A stretch of 64,000 bases of DNA from Bacteroidales bacterium (GCA_024400455.1 JAKSMU010000005.1:124001-188000), one strand, 5' to 3'. Shown: positions 1 to 9,226, counted from the stretch's first letter. Program-made: numbers and translations. The notes: a model not told the origin generated them from the sequence alone.

Positions 1-273
1 ATTCATGATTTCGTGCGTCAGGACACGGATGAGTTTTATCCACGATTGCTGCTCGTCGCGCTGGCGGTTACGTTCTAATATCCAGCGCATTCGGTTCAGC
101 GTGGTGTTGAATTTCCCATTTTCCTGAAAGCGGAAATTCATCTCGTCGTCCTCAAAGGCATCAAGCATATACGCCACCTTGTTCCTGTCCTTGCGCCGCA
201 CGATGATAGCCGTAGCGATGGCCGTCACCGCAACACTGGCGAAAACAATCAATATCACAAGCCAGATGCGCAT
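1..273 (-). CDS. Sensor histidine kinase, N-terminal part (cut by window edge)
   Basis: The reading frame starts at the ATG at 273-271 and runs off the window after 91 codons. Residues 3-25 form one hydrophobic membrane segment, followed by a basic stretch. Residues 85-91 read LTHEIMN, an H-box with the presumed phospho-accepting His at position 87. No large periplasmic sensor domain is present between membrane and H-box, so sensing may be cytoplasmic or in the membrane. The start codon overlaps the stop of the response-regulator gene by one base (TGATG), so the pair is probably translationally coupled. The kinase would phosphorylate the adjacent NtrC-type regulator. The ATPase domain is not visible here. 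Confidence 0.88.
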   Translation of the reverse strand, partial: MRIWLVILIVFASVAVTAIATAIIVRRKDRNKVAYMLDAFEDDEMNFRFQENGKFNTTLNRMRWILERNRQRDEQQSWIKLIRVLTHEIMN

Positions 274-1604
274 CAGATGCCGTATTTTTTAAGTTTGTTG
301 TATAAGGTAGGGCGACTGATATTCAGTGATTTCGCCACCAAAGTCAAATTGCCGTTATGTCTTTCCATAGCCTCGCGGATGGCTTTTTCCTCCGTTTCCT
401 CCAAGGTTTGCGTCTGCGTTTCGGTTGGCTTTGACACCGATGTGATTTTCAAATCGTTTGGCGAGAGCATAGTACTTTCTGCAAGGATAACCGCTTTTTC
501 GATGCAGTTCTGCAACTCACGGATATTGCCGCTCCACTGCAGATTTTCAAGCACTTCCCTACCCGATTCGCTCACACCATCGATGTTGCGATGGTATTTT
601 CCGTTGAATTGCCTGATGAAGATTTCCGCCAAGGGCAAAATATCGCTTTTGCGTTCACGAAGCGGCGGAAGATGCAGCGGCATGGTGTTGAGGCGGTAAT
701 ACAAATCCTCGCGGAAATGGCCTTCCCTGACCATTTTTTCAAGGTTCATATTGGTGGCGCAAATTAGACGGATGTCAATCGGAATTGACTTATTATCACC
801 GACTTTCGTAATGCTTCTGTTTTGTATGGCACGCAAAAGCTTAGCCTGAAGATGCAGCGGAATGTTACCAATTTCATCGAGGAAAAGCGTGCCGCCGTTG
901 GCTTGTTCGAACTTGCCGACGTGGTCGGCATGGGCATCGGTGAACGCACCTTTGACATGGCCGAAGAGTTCGCTTTCAAACAAAGTCTCAGTGATGGCTC
1001 CGGCATCGACACAGACCATCTGACGGTTGCTTCTTTTGCTCAAGCGATGGATTTCATTAGCCAAGACATCCTTTCCCGTGCCATTTTCGCCAGTAATCAA
1101 GACCGTTGCATCGGTTGGCGCAATCTTGCCGACATGATGACGGATGGTTTGCATGGCTTGGGTCTCGCCCCAAAACATTTCGACCTTATCATCTGATTCC
1201 CTGAATTTTGAAGAATCCTTGCAAGCCTTTTGGCAGGCATTGTTCAAGGTGGCAAGTAGCTTTTCGTTTTCCCAAGGTTTCACGATGAAATCGAAAGCGC
1301 CGCGACGCATTCCCTCAACCGCCAAGGCAATGTCGGCGTAAGCCGTAAACAGCACCACTTCAGTCTGCGGTGCCATGCGCTTGATTTCCGTCGTCCAGAA
1401 AAGGCCCTCGTTGCCCGTGTTGATGTCGGAGTAGAAATTCATGTCGAGCAACACCACATCGGGCTTAAAGGTCTCCATTTCGGAAACCAAAGTCGCGGGC
1501 GAAGCAATGATTTTCACCTGCCCGAAATGCGGCGGCAACAACAGCTTCAGCGCAGCGCGAATGCCCTGATTATCATCGACTACTAGGATTTTGCCTTTGT
1601 TCAT
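273..1604 (-). CDS. Sigma-54-dependent NtrC-family response regulator of the efflux operon
   Basis: This 443-residue protein has three domains: a receiver domain (about 4-120, phospho-acceptor Asp54 in VVLLDM), a sigma-54 activation AAA+ domain (Walker A GENGTGKD at 172-179, Walker B GGTLFLDE at 237-244) and a C-terminal Fis-type helix-turn-helix ending [14 protein letters not shown]. The sigma-54 contact loop reads GAFTDA (219-224) instead of the usual GAFTGA. I chose the ATG at 1604 because the longer frame opens with TTG at 1625 and adds residues before the usual KGKILVVDD start. It lies downstream of the ATPase gene in the same direction and one base overlaps the kinase gene. By its position and domains it should activate the sigma-54 promoter in front of the channel gene (10781-10796), which would give positive feedback on its own operon. 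Confidence 0.96.
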   Translation of the reverse strand: MNKGKILVVDDNQGIRAALKLLLPPHFGQVKIIASPATLVSEMETFKPDVVLLDMNFYSDINTGNEGLFWTTEIKRMAPQTEVVLFTAYADIALAVEGMRRGAFDFIVKPWENEKLLATLNNACQKACKDSSKFRESDDKVEMFWGETQAMQTIRHHVGKIAPTDATVLITGENGTGKDVLANEIHRLSKRSNRQMVCVDAGAITETLFESELFGHVKGAFTDAHADHVGKFEQANGGTLFLDEIGNIPLHLQAKLLRAIQNRSITKVGDNKSIPIDIRLICATNMNLEKMVREGHFREDLYYRLNTMPLHLPPLRERKSDILPLAEIFIRQFNGKYHRNIDGVSESGREVLENLQWSGNIRELQNCIEKAVILAESTMLSPNDLKITSVSKPTETQTQTLEETEEKAIREAMERHNGNLTLVAKSLNISRPTLYNKLKKYGI

Positions 1605-1640
1605 AGCATGTTTTATTCGTTGCAAATGTATGGAATTGCT

Positions 1641-1740
1641 TGCATAATTACACTAATTTTTTCGCTGCGCAATTACACGTAAGTTTTCGCTGCGCAATTA
1701 CACGTAAGTTTTCGCTGCGCAATTACACGTAAGTTTTTGC
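1641..1740. repeat. Four tandem 25-bp repeats upstream of the regulator gene
   Basis: Units lie at 1641-1665 (diverged), 1666-1690, 1691-1715 and 1716-1740. The three right-hand units are almost identical. Each contains the small palindrome TTACACGTAA. They lie 37-136 bases upstream of the regulator start codon and downstream of the ATPase gene. They may be operator sites or a neutral minisatellite. The rest of 1605-1866 shows no gene and no clear promoter. Confidence 0.9.
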
Positions 1741-1866
1741 TGTAACACACATAAATCCTATGATTTTCAAGTCTGTTTGCCATTAATAACATTGTAAAAT
1801 TCATCGCTTGACATCGTTTTTTCCGTCTGTAGAGACATAGCGTGCTACGTCTCTTTTGATTAAAAA

Positions 1867-2547
1867 TCACAGCAAATCAACCACATCCTTCACAATCTGT
1901 CCATCGAACAGGTTGATGATGCGGTCGGCAATGGCGGCGTCTTTTTGCGAGTGCGTCACCATGACGATGGTGGTGCCTTCGCCGTTCAGTTCCTTCAGCA
2001 GGTTCATCACCTCCCTGCCGTTTTTCGAGTCGAGGTTGCCCGTAGGTTCGTCGGCGAGAATCAGTTTCGGGTTGCTGACACAGGCACGGGCAATGGCCAC
2101 GCGCTGCTGCTGACCGCCTGAAAGCTGCTGTGGGAAATGCTTGGCGCGATGCGTGATGCTCATGCGTTTCATCATTTCGGCCACCCTTTCCTTGCGCTCG
2201 GCGGCGCCGATGTTCATGTAACGCAAAGGCAGTTCAATGTTCTCATACACATCGAGTTCGTCAATCAGGTTGAAACTCTGGAACACGAAACCGATGTTGC
2301 CCTTGCGGAACTTGGTGCGGTCTTTTTCTTTGAGTTTCCCGACTTCCTCGCCTAAAAGTTCGTAAGAGCCTTCCGTCGGGTTGTCCAAAAGGCCGAGGAT
2401 GTTGAGCAGCGTTGATTTGCCGCAGCCCGAAGGTCCCATGATGGCGACAAACTCGCCGTCCTTGATTTCAAATGATACGCCGTTCAAGGCAGTTGTCTCG
2501 ATTTCTTCCGTGCGGAAGATCTTGCTTAAATTTGATACGTTAATCAT
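1867..2547 (-). CDS. ABC transporter ATP-binding protein (MacB/LolD type)
   Basis: This 226-residue nucleotide-binding subunit is complete: Walker A GPSGCGKST (38-46), Q-loop Gln90, signature LSGGQQQRV (142-150), Walker B with the catalytic Glu in LILADEPTGNLD (162-173) and the H-loop in MVTHS. The EPTGNLDSKNG stretch is typical of the LolD/MacB/FtsE group that works with FtsX-type permeases. It should dimerise at the membrane and power the two permeases encoded upstream. The 285-base spacer before it, with a GTGCGC/GCGCAC hairpin at 2668-2681, shows no separate promoter I can defend, so I read it as part of the long minus-strand operon. Confidence 0.96.
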   Translation of the reverse strand: MINVSNLSKIFRTEEIETTALNGVSFEIKDGEFVAIMGPSGCGKSTLLNILGLLDNPTEGSYELLGEEVGKLKEKDRTKFRKGNIGFVFQSFNLIDELDVYENIELPLRYMNIGAAERKERVAEMMKRMSITHRAKHFPQQLSGGQQQRVAIARACVSNPKLILADEPTGNLDSKNGREVMNLLKELNGEGTTIVMVTHSQKDAAIADRIINLFDGQIVKDVVDLL

Positions 2548-2832
2548 GATGTTGAATTGTTTTGTTGTTTATTTATTTGAGTTATTATTTTCTTTTTCAA
2601 GAATTTGAGAAATCGAAGATTCGACGTAGTCAATTTGAGAAATCGGACAGCGTGCTACTGAAGTTCCGTGCGCAAGCGCACATTGGAATTTGAGAGCCAA
2701 ATTCGGACAATTGCACAATTCTCTCTTTCTTGTGCGAAGCACCAACTTCAAGTAGGTTTGCGTCCATAAAATTCTCAAATTCTTTAATTCTTGACATAAA
2801 AGACACTTATTATTGATTTAAAACTTAGCTCT

Positions 2833-5178
2833 CTACTCCTTCTTTAACGCCTCCGCCGGATTGACCTTCGCCACCGAGACGATTTGCCACAGCACCGAGC
2901 CAATGGCTATCGCAAAGGAAATCAATACGGTAACGATGAATATCCAGGGATGAAGGTCGATTCTGTAGGCGAAGTCTTCCAGATATTTTCCGCAAAGCCA
3001 TACGCCAATCGGAATGGCTATCAAGTTGGCAATCAAAATGATGATAACGTAATCGCGCAGGTTTTTGCGGACTTCGCTTTCCATTGTGCCACCGAAAATC
3101 TTGCGGATGGCAATGGTCTTTTCACGCTCCGACGCGAAATGCGTACTCATGGCCACCAAACCCAGCAAGGAAAGAATGACCGAAATGAGCATGAAAAGTT
3201 CCATCAGGCGCATTCTGCGTTGCGGCTTTTCCAAACATTGATGAATGATAACATCCACAAAATCATTGCATGACGCCGCCATATATAGGCCTCTCGCTTC
3301 TTCGACATATTTCTTATACAACGCGCCGATGGCTTCCTTCGCCTCCTTGTGGTCGCCTTTTATTTCCATAAGGAAACCGTTTCTGAAATTGGTCTTTAAA
3401 AGCATGACCATTCCAAAACTTTCGTCCGTGACATGCAGCACATCGCTGACCATGAAATCGCCGACGACACCGCAAATTTCGTTGCCGAAATTGCCTTGCT
3501 GCCATTTCACAATCGTGTCCACATTGATTTCGCCGTAGGGCAAACCCGTAAGTTCAGCCACCATGCTTTGCGTCATAAAGAAGCCCTGAGGAGCCGTCGT
3601 ATCGCCGAAAACACTCAGAATCGGTATTTCAAACATATTCATGACCGCCGTGTCGCAAATCATAAAATGAGCCACCTCCTCATCTTCCTCATCATTCAAA
3701 TGGCCGAGATACATAGCATTTGGAACTTTGGTAGGAATGCCCGTTGTGGTTCCAAACCGCGAAACGCAAGGCAAAGCCTGCAACTCGTTGGCCAAAGCCT
3801 CGTTATGCGATGGGTCGAGCGTGAAACTGGCATCCAAGAAATACAAATCCTTGGTGCGGCAACCAACATCTCTGTTTTGGACATGACGCATCTGCAATTC
3901 CATAGTCAACACCAAGGAAATCAGCACGATAGTTATCACATTCTGAACGACGATGAATATTTTCGAGGCAAACATTTTGTTATGCAGCCTGACTTTTCCA
4001 TTCACCACATCAATCGGTCGCGCCTTCGAAATCAGCAGTGCGGGCATAATGCCAGCCAAAAACGAAACCACGGCAACAATCATTAGATAGTAGCACAAAT
4101 ATTTGAATGACAACGAAATGCCAATCGGTATCGTAGCATCCATTAACTGGTTGACTAAAGGCAAAATCAGGAAAGCAAGCCCCAAACCGACAAGGAAACA
4201 GATGAAAGTGAAGGCAAACGACTCGGCAAGATATTTCCCGACAATATCACGCTTTTGGGCGCCGACCAAACGCCGCGATGCCATTTCCTTGGCGCGTTTT
4301 CCCGTGAGGGCGACATTCAGATTGATGTAGTTGATAATGGCCGAAACTAAAAGCAGCAAACCTACAGCCAACAGATTGTTTATCATCGACTTGTCGCCTT
4401 TTCGCAAGCCGAATGCCTGAGAACTTGAGAAATACACCTCGTCTAAGCGCACTATTGCCGACTCCTCGAAAAACGCATCGTGAAATCCGTTTCCGTAAGC
4501 CGTTTCGTAGGCAGCATCGACTTTGTTTTTCACCGATTTCATATCGACATTCGGGCTGAATTTCGCGAAAGTGAAAGGCCTGCCAAAGTGATTGAACGGA
4601 TTTTCAATTTCAGTTTTCATCAAGATGAACTTGGAAATTTCAACCACCACATCATCATCGGGCAACAGTGTGTTTTGGAAATCGGAAATCACGCCTGCAA
4701 TGATGTATTCCTGGTTATCAATAACGAGTTTCGTCCCGATGACTTCGTCCGATTCTATGCTGTTGGCCAGTTTTTGCGAGACGAATGCACATCGCTCATT
4801 GTCAATCATATCGGCATCGCCGCTGACGAATCTGGCAGGAAACAAATCGAAATACTCGCGGTCGCAGGCAAGCACATTTGTCCTGAATTTCAAATCCTTG
4901 ACTTCGACAATCGTATTCTGAAACGACTGGAACCGAGAGAGTTTCTCAATTTCAGGAATACCTTTCAAAGCGTCTTTGGTTCCATACGAAATGGCAAGTT
5001 TTTCGTTTGTGCCCATTGCGTAGATGTTTTTGTAATCGGGATTTTCCCGCGGAATGTTCATCTGTTCCGTCACAAAGCAAAAAACGATGATGACGAAAGC
5101 CAGAGAAACACTCAGGCCTACCGCCTCGATGGCGCTGTAGAGCTTGTTTCGGCTAATGAATCTGATGAATGAACGCAT
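2833..5178 (-). CDS. FtsX/MacB-type ABC permease, copy A
   Basis: The protein has 781 residues. An N-terminal membrane helix (about 13-38) is followed by a periplasmic MacB-core-like domain, three helices in the middle (about 265-390), a second hydrophobic start near 410, a second extracytoplasmic domain and three C-terminal helices. This is the two-repeat layout of the Bacteroidetes 'ABC transporter permease, FtsX family'. The C-terminus NPAEALKKE matches that of copy B. These permeases use ATP hydrolysis to drive a periplasmic adaptor rather than to move substrate across the inner membrane (family knowledge on MacB). The substrate cannot be told from sequence. The start ATG is at 5178. Confidence 0.94.
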   Translation of the reverse strand: MRSFIRFISRNKLYSAIEAVGLSVSLAFVIIVFCFVTEQMNIPRENPDYKNIYAMGTNEKLAISYGTKDALKGIPEIEKLSRFQSFQNTIVEVKDLKFRTNVLACDREYFDLFPARFVSGDADMIDNERCAFVSQKLANSIESDEVIGTKLVIDNQEYIIAGVISDFQNTLLPDDDVVVEISKFILMKTEIENPFNHFGRPFTFAKFSPNVDMKSVKNKVDAAYETAYGNGFHDAFFEESAIVRLDEVYFSSSQAFGLRKGDKSMINNLLAVGLLLLVSAIINYINLNVALTGKRAKEMASRRLVGAQKRDIVGKYLAESFAFTFICFLVGLGLAFLILPLVNQLMDATIPIGISLSFKYLCYYLMIVAVVSFLAGIMPALLISKARPIDVVNGKVRLHNKMFASKIFIVVQNVITIVLISLVLTMELQMRHVQNRDVGCRTKDLYFLDASFTLDPSHNEALANELQALPCVSRFGTTTGIPTKVPNAMYLGHLNDEEDEEVAHFMICDTAVMNMFEIPILSVFGDTTAPQGFFMTQSMVAELTGLPYGEINVDTIVKWQQGNFGNEICGVVGDFMVSDVLHVTDESFGMVMLLKTNFRNGFLMEIKGDHKEAKEAIGALYKKYVEEARGLYMAASCNDFVDVIIHQCLEKPQRRMRLMELFMLISVILSLLGLVAMSTHFASEREKTIAIRKIFGGTMESEVRKNLRDYVIIILIANLIAIPIGVWLCGKYLEDFAYRIDLHPWIFIVTVLISFAIAIGSVLWQIVSVAKVNPAEALKKE

Positions 5179-5229
5179 GATGTTTAGTGTTTATTTGTTT
5201 GTTGTTTAATTGTTTATTTGTTTGATTTC

Positions 5230-5318
5230 GAGGCTTCGGGGCTTCGGGGTCGCGAGATTGCGGGATGTTTGCGGTTCTCGTGCTCTCGCAATCCCATGAC
5301 CTCGCGACCTCATGGCTT
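5230..5318. repeat. Word-like imperfect repeat in the spacer between the permease genes
   Basis: The short spacer is built from near-copies of 8-12 base words such as GCTTCGGG, CGCGAGATTGCGG and its complement CTCGCAATCCC, giving an imperfect inverted repeat. Similar words (GCGAGATTGCGAGG) recur in the spacer upstream of the adaptor gene at 9255-9305. It is non-coding; its function is unknown. Confidence 0.7.
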
Positions 5319-5324
5319 CGCCGT

Positions 5325-7670
5325 TTACTCTTTCTTTAGCGCCTCCGCCGGATTCATGTTTGCCGCGCGGTAATTCTGAAAAGTCACGGTGGCGATGGTC
5401 ACAAGGCTGACACCGACGAACGCCAGAACAAAAACCCACCAACTCAGACCGATATGATAAGCGAAATTCTCCAACCATTTTTTCAATATGAGAACCGCAA
5501 CAGGTACCGCGATGGCGAAACTGATGACAACCACACCCATATAAGTCTTATTGAATAAGGTGAAAATCTGATTCGTCGTCGAGCCAAACACTTTTCTTAC
5601 AGCGATTTCCTTTCTTCGATAGGCACTGTCGAAAATCACCAGACCAAACACGCCCGCAATCGAAATCAGAATGGCGATAATGCTGAACAAAGTGATTTGC
5701 TTGTTGAGACGCATTTCCTTTTCATACATGCCGTTGATTACATCGTCATAAAAACGTACATCGAACTGATAACCAGGATCGAAATCATTCAAGGTCTGCT
5801 TCACGAAATCCATTGCCGCAAACAAATCGCTGCCTTCGCGCACACGAATGATGTAATACGGTCCTTTGGAATCAATACCTGTCAGCCCGTACACTCCAAA
5901 AGCCATTGGTTCGACGGAATTGCGAAGCGACATAAATTTCACATCCGAAACAAAACCGATAATCTTTCCGCCATTCAAATCATCATTCAATTGCAAATCA
6001 AATTGCTTCCTCGCTTTTTCATTGAAAATCAACGAATAAGAGCCTTTGTCACTTTCCATAAAATTTCTACCTTCCGTAATCTCAATTCCCATCACTTCCA
6101 AATAATTTATATCAATAGGCAAGTAATTGAAAATTATCTGTTTGCCATGATATACATTTCCATTTGTAGGAAAATTATCCGTACCTGACAACAAAAAAAG
6201 CGAATTGGCGACATCCACAATAGCATGATTCGCCTTCAACTGATTTACAAACGCTTCTTCCTTTTGATTGATTGTGCTGTTCGTCTTCGCCGTAATCAAG
6301 ACATCGTGCTGGAATCCAAGGTCGGTTTTCATCATGTAATTGTTTTGCCTGAACATAAATACGGCCGTGATAATCAGTACGAAAGACGCGACAAACTGAA
6401 CGGTAAGCAAAACATTACGGAGCATTTTCCCCGATTTTGAAAGGCCGAAATTTCCTTCAAGCACAAAGGCTGGTGCAAACGAAGTCATATAGAAAGCAGG
6501 ATACAGTCCAGCCAAAGTGCCTAACAAAACCGACAACAGCGCAGCACTGAAAATCAATGTCTTATGATTTGAAAAACGCATATCCGCCTCCAACAGCGAA
6601 GCCAAAGGCGACTTTGAAAACAGGAAAACCAAAAGCAAGGCTAACGCGAAGGCAAAGATGCAAACCAACACTGCCTCAAGGATAAGCGAAATCCTCAAAA
6701 CGGAATTTGAATTGCCATAAACCTTTTGCAAATTAATGCTTTTGATGCGCACAGGCGTCATTGCAACGCTGTAATTCAGATAGTTAATTCCAGCAATGAC
6801 GAGCAAGACAAATGCCACGGCAAAAAGTACATTGACCATGGATTTGTTAGCCCGTTTCATAAAATCAAACTGAATCGGTTCGTCAAAATGAATTTGTCCA
6901 ATAGGTTTCAGGTACAATCGGTAAGAATCCATTCCCAATTCATTTGTAATGTCCTTCCATTGCTGACTGTTATTGAAAACGGAATCGACTTCATTTATTG
7001 ACTCAGGATTATCAAAAAGAACATAGCCCAAGAAATTCATACCCCAATTTTCAACAAAAGGACTTTTTTCAAATGTGTAAACGGCATTTTCCAAAGAACA
7101 GTTGCTTGGAATATCCTTGTAAACACCTGTAATTGTATAATTTATATTAGCACTATCGTCCTTCATCACCAAGGTTTTACCAATGGAACTTTCTTCTCCA
7201 AACATACGCTTTGCCATAGTTTCGGGAATAATGGTCGAAAAACTGTTTTCTTTAACACACAAATTGCCTTCAACGGCTTCCATTCCAAAAACCGAAGCCA
7301 ATCCGTTAGTGGCAATGGTATGAATCTCAGAGAAATCGAAAGTTTTTCCTTCATCAATTGAAAAGACATCTTTCCCTCCAAAAAAATTCGGTTGCAAGAG
7401 AACCGACTCTTTTATATGACTTGACGAAGCGGTCAGAACCTGAAAAGCGTTGTCGGAACTGAGGCCATAGACACAGCCTTCAAATTCACTCTCAACCAGA
7501 CAGATACAATCTGAATTTGGGTAAGAGGTGTCGTAAGTGCGGTCAAAAACCACCTGCATCATAATGATTATGAAAGCCGCCAAAGCCACGGACAAGCCGA
7601 GAATGTTAAGCACTGACGCCACTTTGAAACGTCTTATGATACTGATTAAGTTTTTTATTACTGATCTCAT
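5325..7670 (-). CDS. FtsX/MacB-type ABC permease, copy B
   Basis: This is a second permease of exactly 781 residues with the same layout as copy A: N-terminal helix (about 16-42), periplasmic core, three helices (about 280-395), a hydrophobic segment near 415-440, a second extracytoplasmic domain and three C-terminal helices ending NPAEALKKE. Sequence outside the helices and the C-terminus has diverged strongly, which suggests an old duplication and probably a heterodimer with copy A. It starts at the ATG at 7670 and lies between the adaptor gene and copy A. The spacers on both sides are repetitive and carry no promoter I can defend, so co-transcription is likely. Confidence 0.94.
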   Translation of the reverse strand: MRSVIKNLISIIRRFKVASVLNILGLSVALAAFIIIMMQVVFDRTYDTSYPNSDCICLVESEFEGCVYGLSSDNAFQVLTASSSHIKESVLLQPNFFGGKDVFSIDEGKTFDFSEIHTIATNGLASVFGMEAVEGNLCVKENSFSTIIPETMAKRMFGEESSIGKTLVMKDDSANINYTITGVYKDIPSNCSLENAVYTFEKSPFVENWGMNFLGYVLFDNPESINEVDSVFNNSQQWKDITNELGMDSYRLYLKPIGQIHFDEPIQFDFMKRANKSMVNVLFAVAFVLLVIAGINYLNYSVAMTPVRIKSINLQKVYGNSNSVLRISLILEAVLVCIFAFALALLLVFLFSKSPLASLLEADMRFSNHKTLIFSAALLSVLLGTLAGLYPAFYMTSFAPAFVLEGNFGLSKSGKMLRNVLLTVQFVASFVLIITAVFMFRQNNYMMKTDLGFQHDVLITAKTNSTINQKEEAFVNQLKANHAIVDVANSLFLLSGTDNFPTNGNVYHGKQIIFNYLPIDINYLEVMGIEITEGRNFMESDKGSYSLIFNEKARKQFDLQLNDDLNGGKIIGFVSDVKFMSLRNSVEPMAFGVYGLTGIDSKGPYYIIRVREGSDLFAAMDFVKQTLNDFDPGYQFDVRFYDDVINGMYEKEMRLNKQITLFSIIAILISIAGVFGLVIFDSAYRRKEIAVRKVFGSTTNQIFTLFNKTYMGVVVISFAIAVPVAVLILKKWLENFAYHIGLSWWVFVLAFVGVSLVTIATVTFQNYRAANMNPAEALKKE

Positions 7671-7733
7671 TGTTGTTGAATTGTTTAGTTGTTTATTTAA
7701 CTACGTTGAATCTTCGATTTGTTGAATTGTTTC

Positions 7734-7803
7734 CGCTTGCTGAGCCTGTCGAAGCAAGGTCTTATTTTCCATTTCAAAATCTCACTTCGACAAGCTCAGT
7801 GAG
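7734..7803. repeat. REP-like inverted pair (CTTCGACAAGCTCAG type)
   Basis: Two related elements face each other: CTGAGCCTGTCGAAG within 7734-7758 and CTTCGACAAGCTCAG within 7781-7803, complementary over 15 bases with one mismatch. Each also carries its own outer stem (CTTGCT/AGCAAG and CTCACT/AGTGAG). Extragenic palindromes with this core are common in many bacterial genomes (from memory, not searched). A third copy lies inside a coding sequence at 62438-62456. Confidence 0.75.
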
Positions 7804-7824
7804 CTAATAATCAATTTGTCCAGA

Positions 7825-7962
7825 AGTCCAATTGTCAAAATGTCTAATTATCCAAAAGTCAAAATGTCCAAAAGTCCAATTGTCAAAATGTCTAATTGTC
7901 CAAAAGTCAAAATATCCAAAAGTCTAATCGTCAAAATGTCTAATTGTCCAAAAGTCTAATCA
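7825..7962. repeat. 48-bp tandem repeat, about 2.9 copies
   Basis: Units begin AGTCCAATTGTC or AGTCTAATCGTC at 7825, 7873 and 7921. Each unit is itself made of shorter words (GTCCAAAA, GTCAAAAT, GTCTAATT). The array fills the spacer right after the adaptor stop codon. The spacer at 37910-37995 uses the same vocabulary. No reading frame or RNA fold is evident. Confidence 0.85.
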
Positions 7963-7966
7963 TCCC

Positions 7967-9226
7967 TTACTTCATCATCAGCACATCATTCTCCCCGAAA
8001 TTGTCGTAGCCCGAAACAATGACCTTCTCCCCTTCGCTGAGGCCTTCCAGCACTTCGTAATATTGCGGATTTTGCCGCCCGATGCGGATTTCGCGTTTCG
8101 TCGCCTTTGTGCCATCGTCCGAAACCACATAAATCCATTTGCCGCCTGTCTTCTGATAGAACGAACCGCGCGGAATGATGAGCCCTTCCGTGGGCTGACC
8201 CAACTGAAGATTAAGGTAATAGGTCTGACCGGAACGAATGTTTTCGGGTTGCTCGCCATTGAACTTGAAATCGGCCTTGAATTTGCCATCGCGCACCTCG
8301 GGATAAACCTTGCGCAACAAGGCATCGAAGGTCTCGCCTTGACGTTCGAAAGTGGCGGAAAGGCCGGTCATCACACGGTCAATGTAATGTTCATCTATCT
8401 GCGCCTCAATCTTGTAGCTTTCCAGGTTGTTGATTTGTCCGATTTTCGTTCCCGCGCCGACCGATTGTCCCAAAACGACATCCAACAAGCCCAATTCGCC
8501 GTCAATCGGTGCCTTGATGCTCAGGTTGTCCTTGCGCTTGCGAATCATCTGCATGTTGATGCGCATATTGGCAAGGCTTTCGTTCATCTGCTCGATTTCC
8601 ACGCTGCGGTAAAGGCTGTCCTGACGCGCACGGTTTTTCACCAATTCCAGTTTGTCCAAAGCCAACTGATAATCCTCTTCAGCTTGCAGAAAATCCTCTT
8701 TTGCAATGAGTTGGTCGTTGTAAAGCGCTTTTTTGCTGTCGTAATCGCGTTTGGCACGACGCACATCTACATTCAGCTGTAGCCTTTCCTGCTGAAGACT
8801 GAGTTTCTGCTGCTCCATCGAAATCAAGGTGTTGCGCAAGATGTTTTCCTTTTCTGCCAATTCTGCTTCGGAGTTAAGAATCTGCAAATCAAGGTTTTCA
8901 TTGCTCAACACAACGATGACATCACCTTGATTGACATGACTGCCTTCCTCCATCACGATTTGCTCGACAAGGCCGCCTTCCTGCGGACTCAACTGAATGG
9001 TCGTCATAGGCTGCACCTGTCCGCTGACGCGGATGTAATCGTTAAACTCGCCGAATTTCACCATGTTGACCGTAATCGTCTCGGCATTCACGCGCAAAGT
9101 CTTCACATCAGGCCGCGCAATGAGGTAAATCACGAAAGCCGCCACGACTACGCCAATCCACCACGGCAAAGCCTTCTTGCTGAAAACAGCTTGCAATCCC
9201 TTTTTGGGTTCAATTTCTCTATCCAT
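7967..9226 (-). CDS. Periplasmic adaptor of the HlyD/MacA (RND-type MFP) family
   Basis: This 419-residue protein has a short cytoplasmic tail, one N-terminal membrane anchor (about 20-37, WWIGVVVAAFVIYLIA), a split biotinyl-lipoyl domain (GGLVEQIVMEEGSHVNQGDVI and the later APIDGELGLL), a long coiled-coil hairpin between them and a beta-barrel/membrane-proximal end. This is the fusion protein that bridges the inner-membrane transporter and the TolC channel. I start it at the ATG at 9226 (MDREIEPKK). The longer frame to 9328 translates repetitive spacer DNA (LAIPQSRDLAISQS), which is not expected in a protein. It lies between the channel and permease genes. Confidence 0.95.
   Translation of the reverse strand: MDREIEPKKGLQAVFSKKALPWWIGVVVAAFVIYLIARPDVKTLRVNAETITVNMVKFGEFNDYIRVSGQVQPMTTIQLSPQEGGLVEQIVMEEGSHVNQGDVIVVLSNENLDLQILNSEAELAEKENILRNTLISMEQQKLSLQQERLQLNVDVRRAKRDYDSKKALYNDQLIAKEDFLQAEEDYQLALDKLELVKNRARQDSLYRSVEIEQMNESLANMRINMQMIRKRKDNLSIKAPIDGELGLLDVVLGQSVGAGTKIGQINNLESYKIEAQIDEHYIDRVMTGLSATFERQGETFDALLRKVYPEVRDGKFKADFKFNGEQPENIRSGQTYYLNLQLGQPTEGLIIPRGSFYQKTGGKWIYVVSDDGTKATKREIRIGRQNPQYYEVLEGLSEGEKVIVSGYDNFGENDVLMMK

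Noticed and set aside
1742..1790. TGGCAAACAG on the minus strand before the efflux regulator as a second sigma-54 promoter
   Set aside because: The expected GC at the -12 position is TG; the spacing rule fails.
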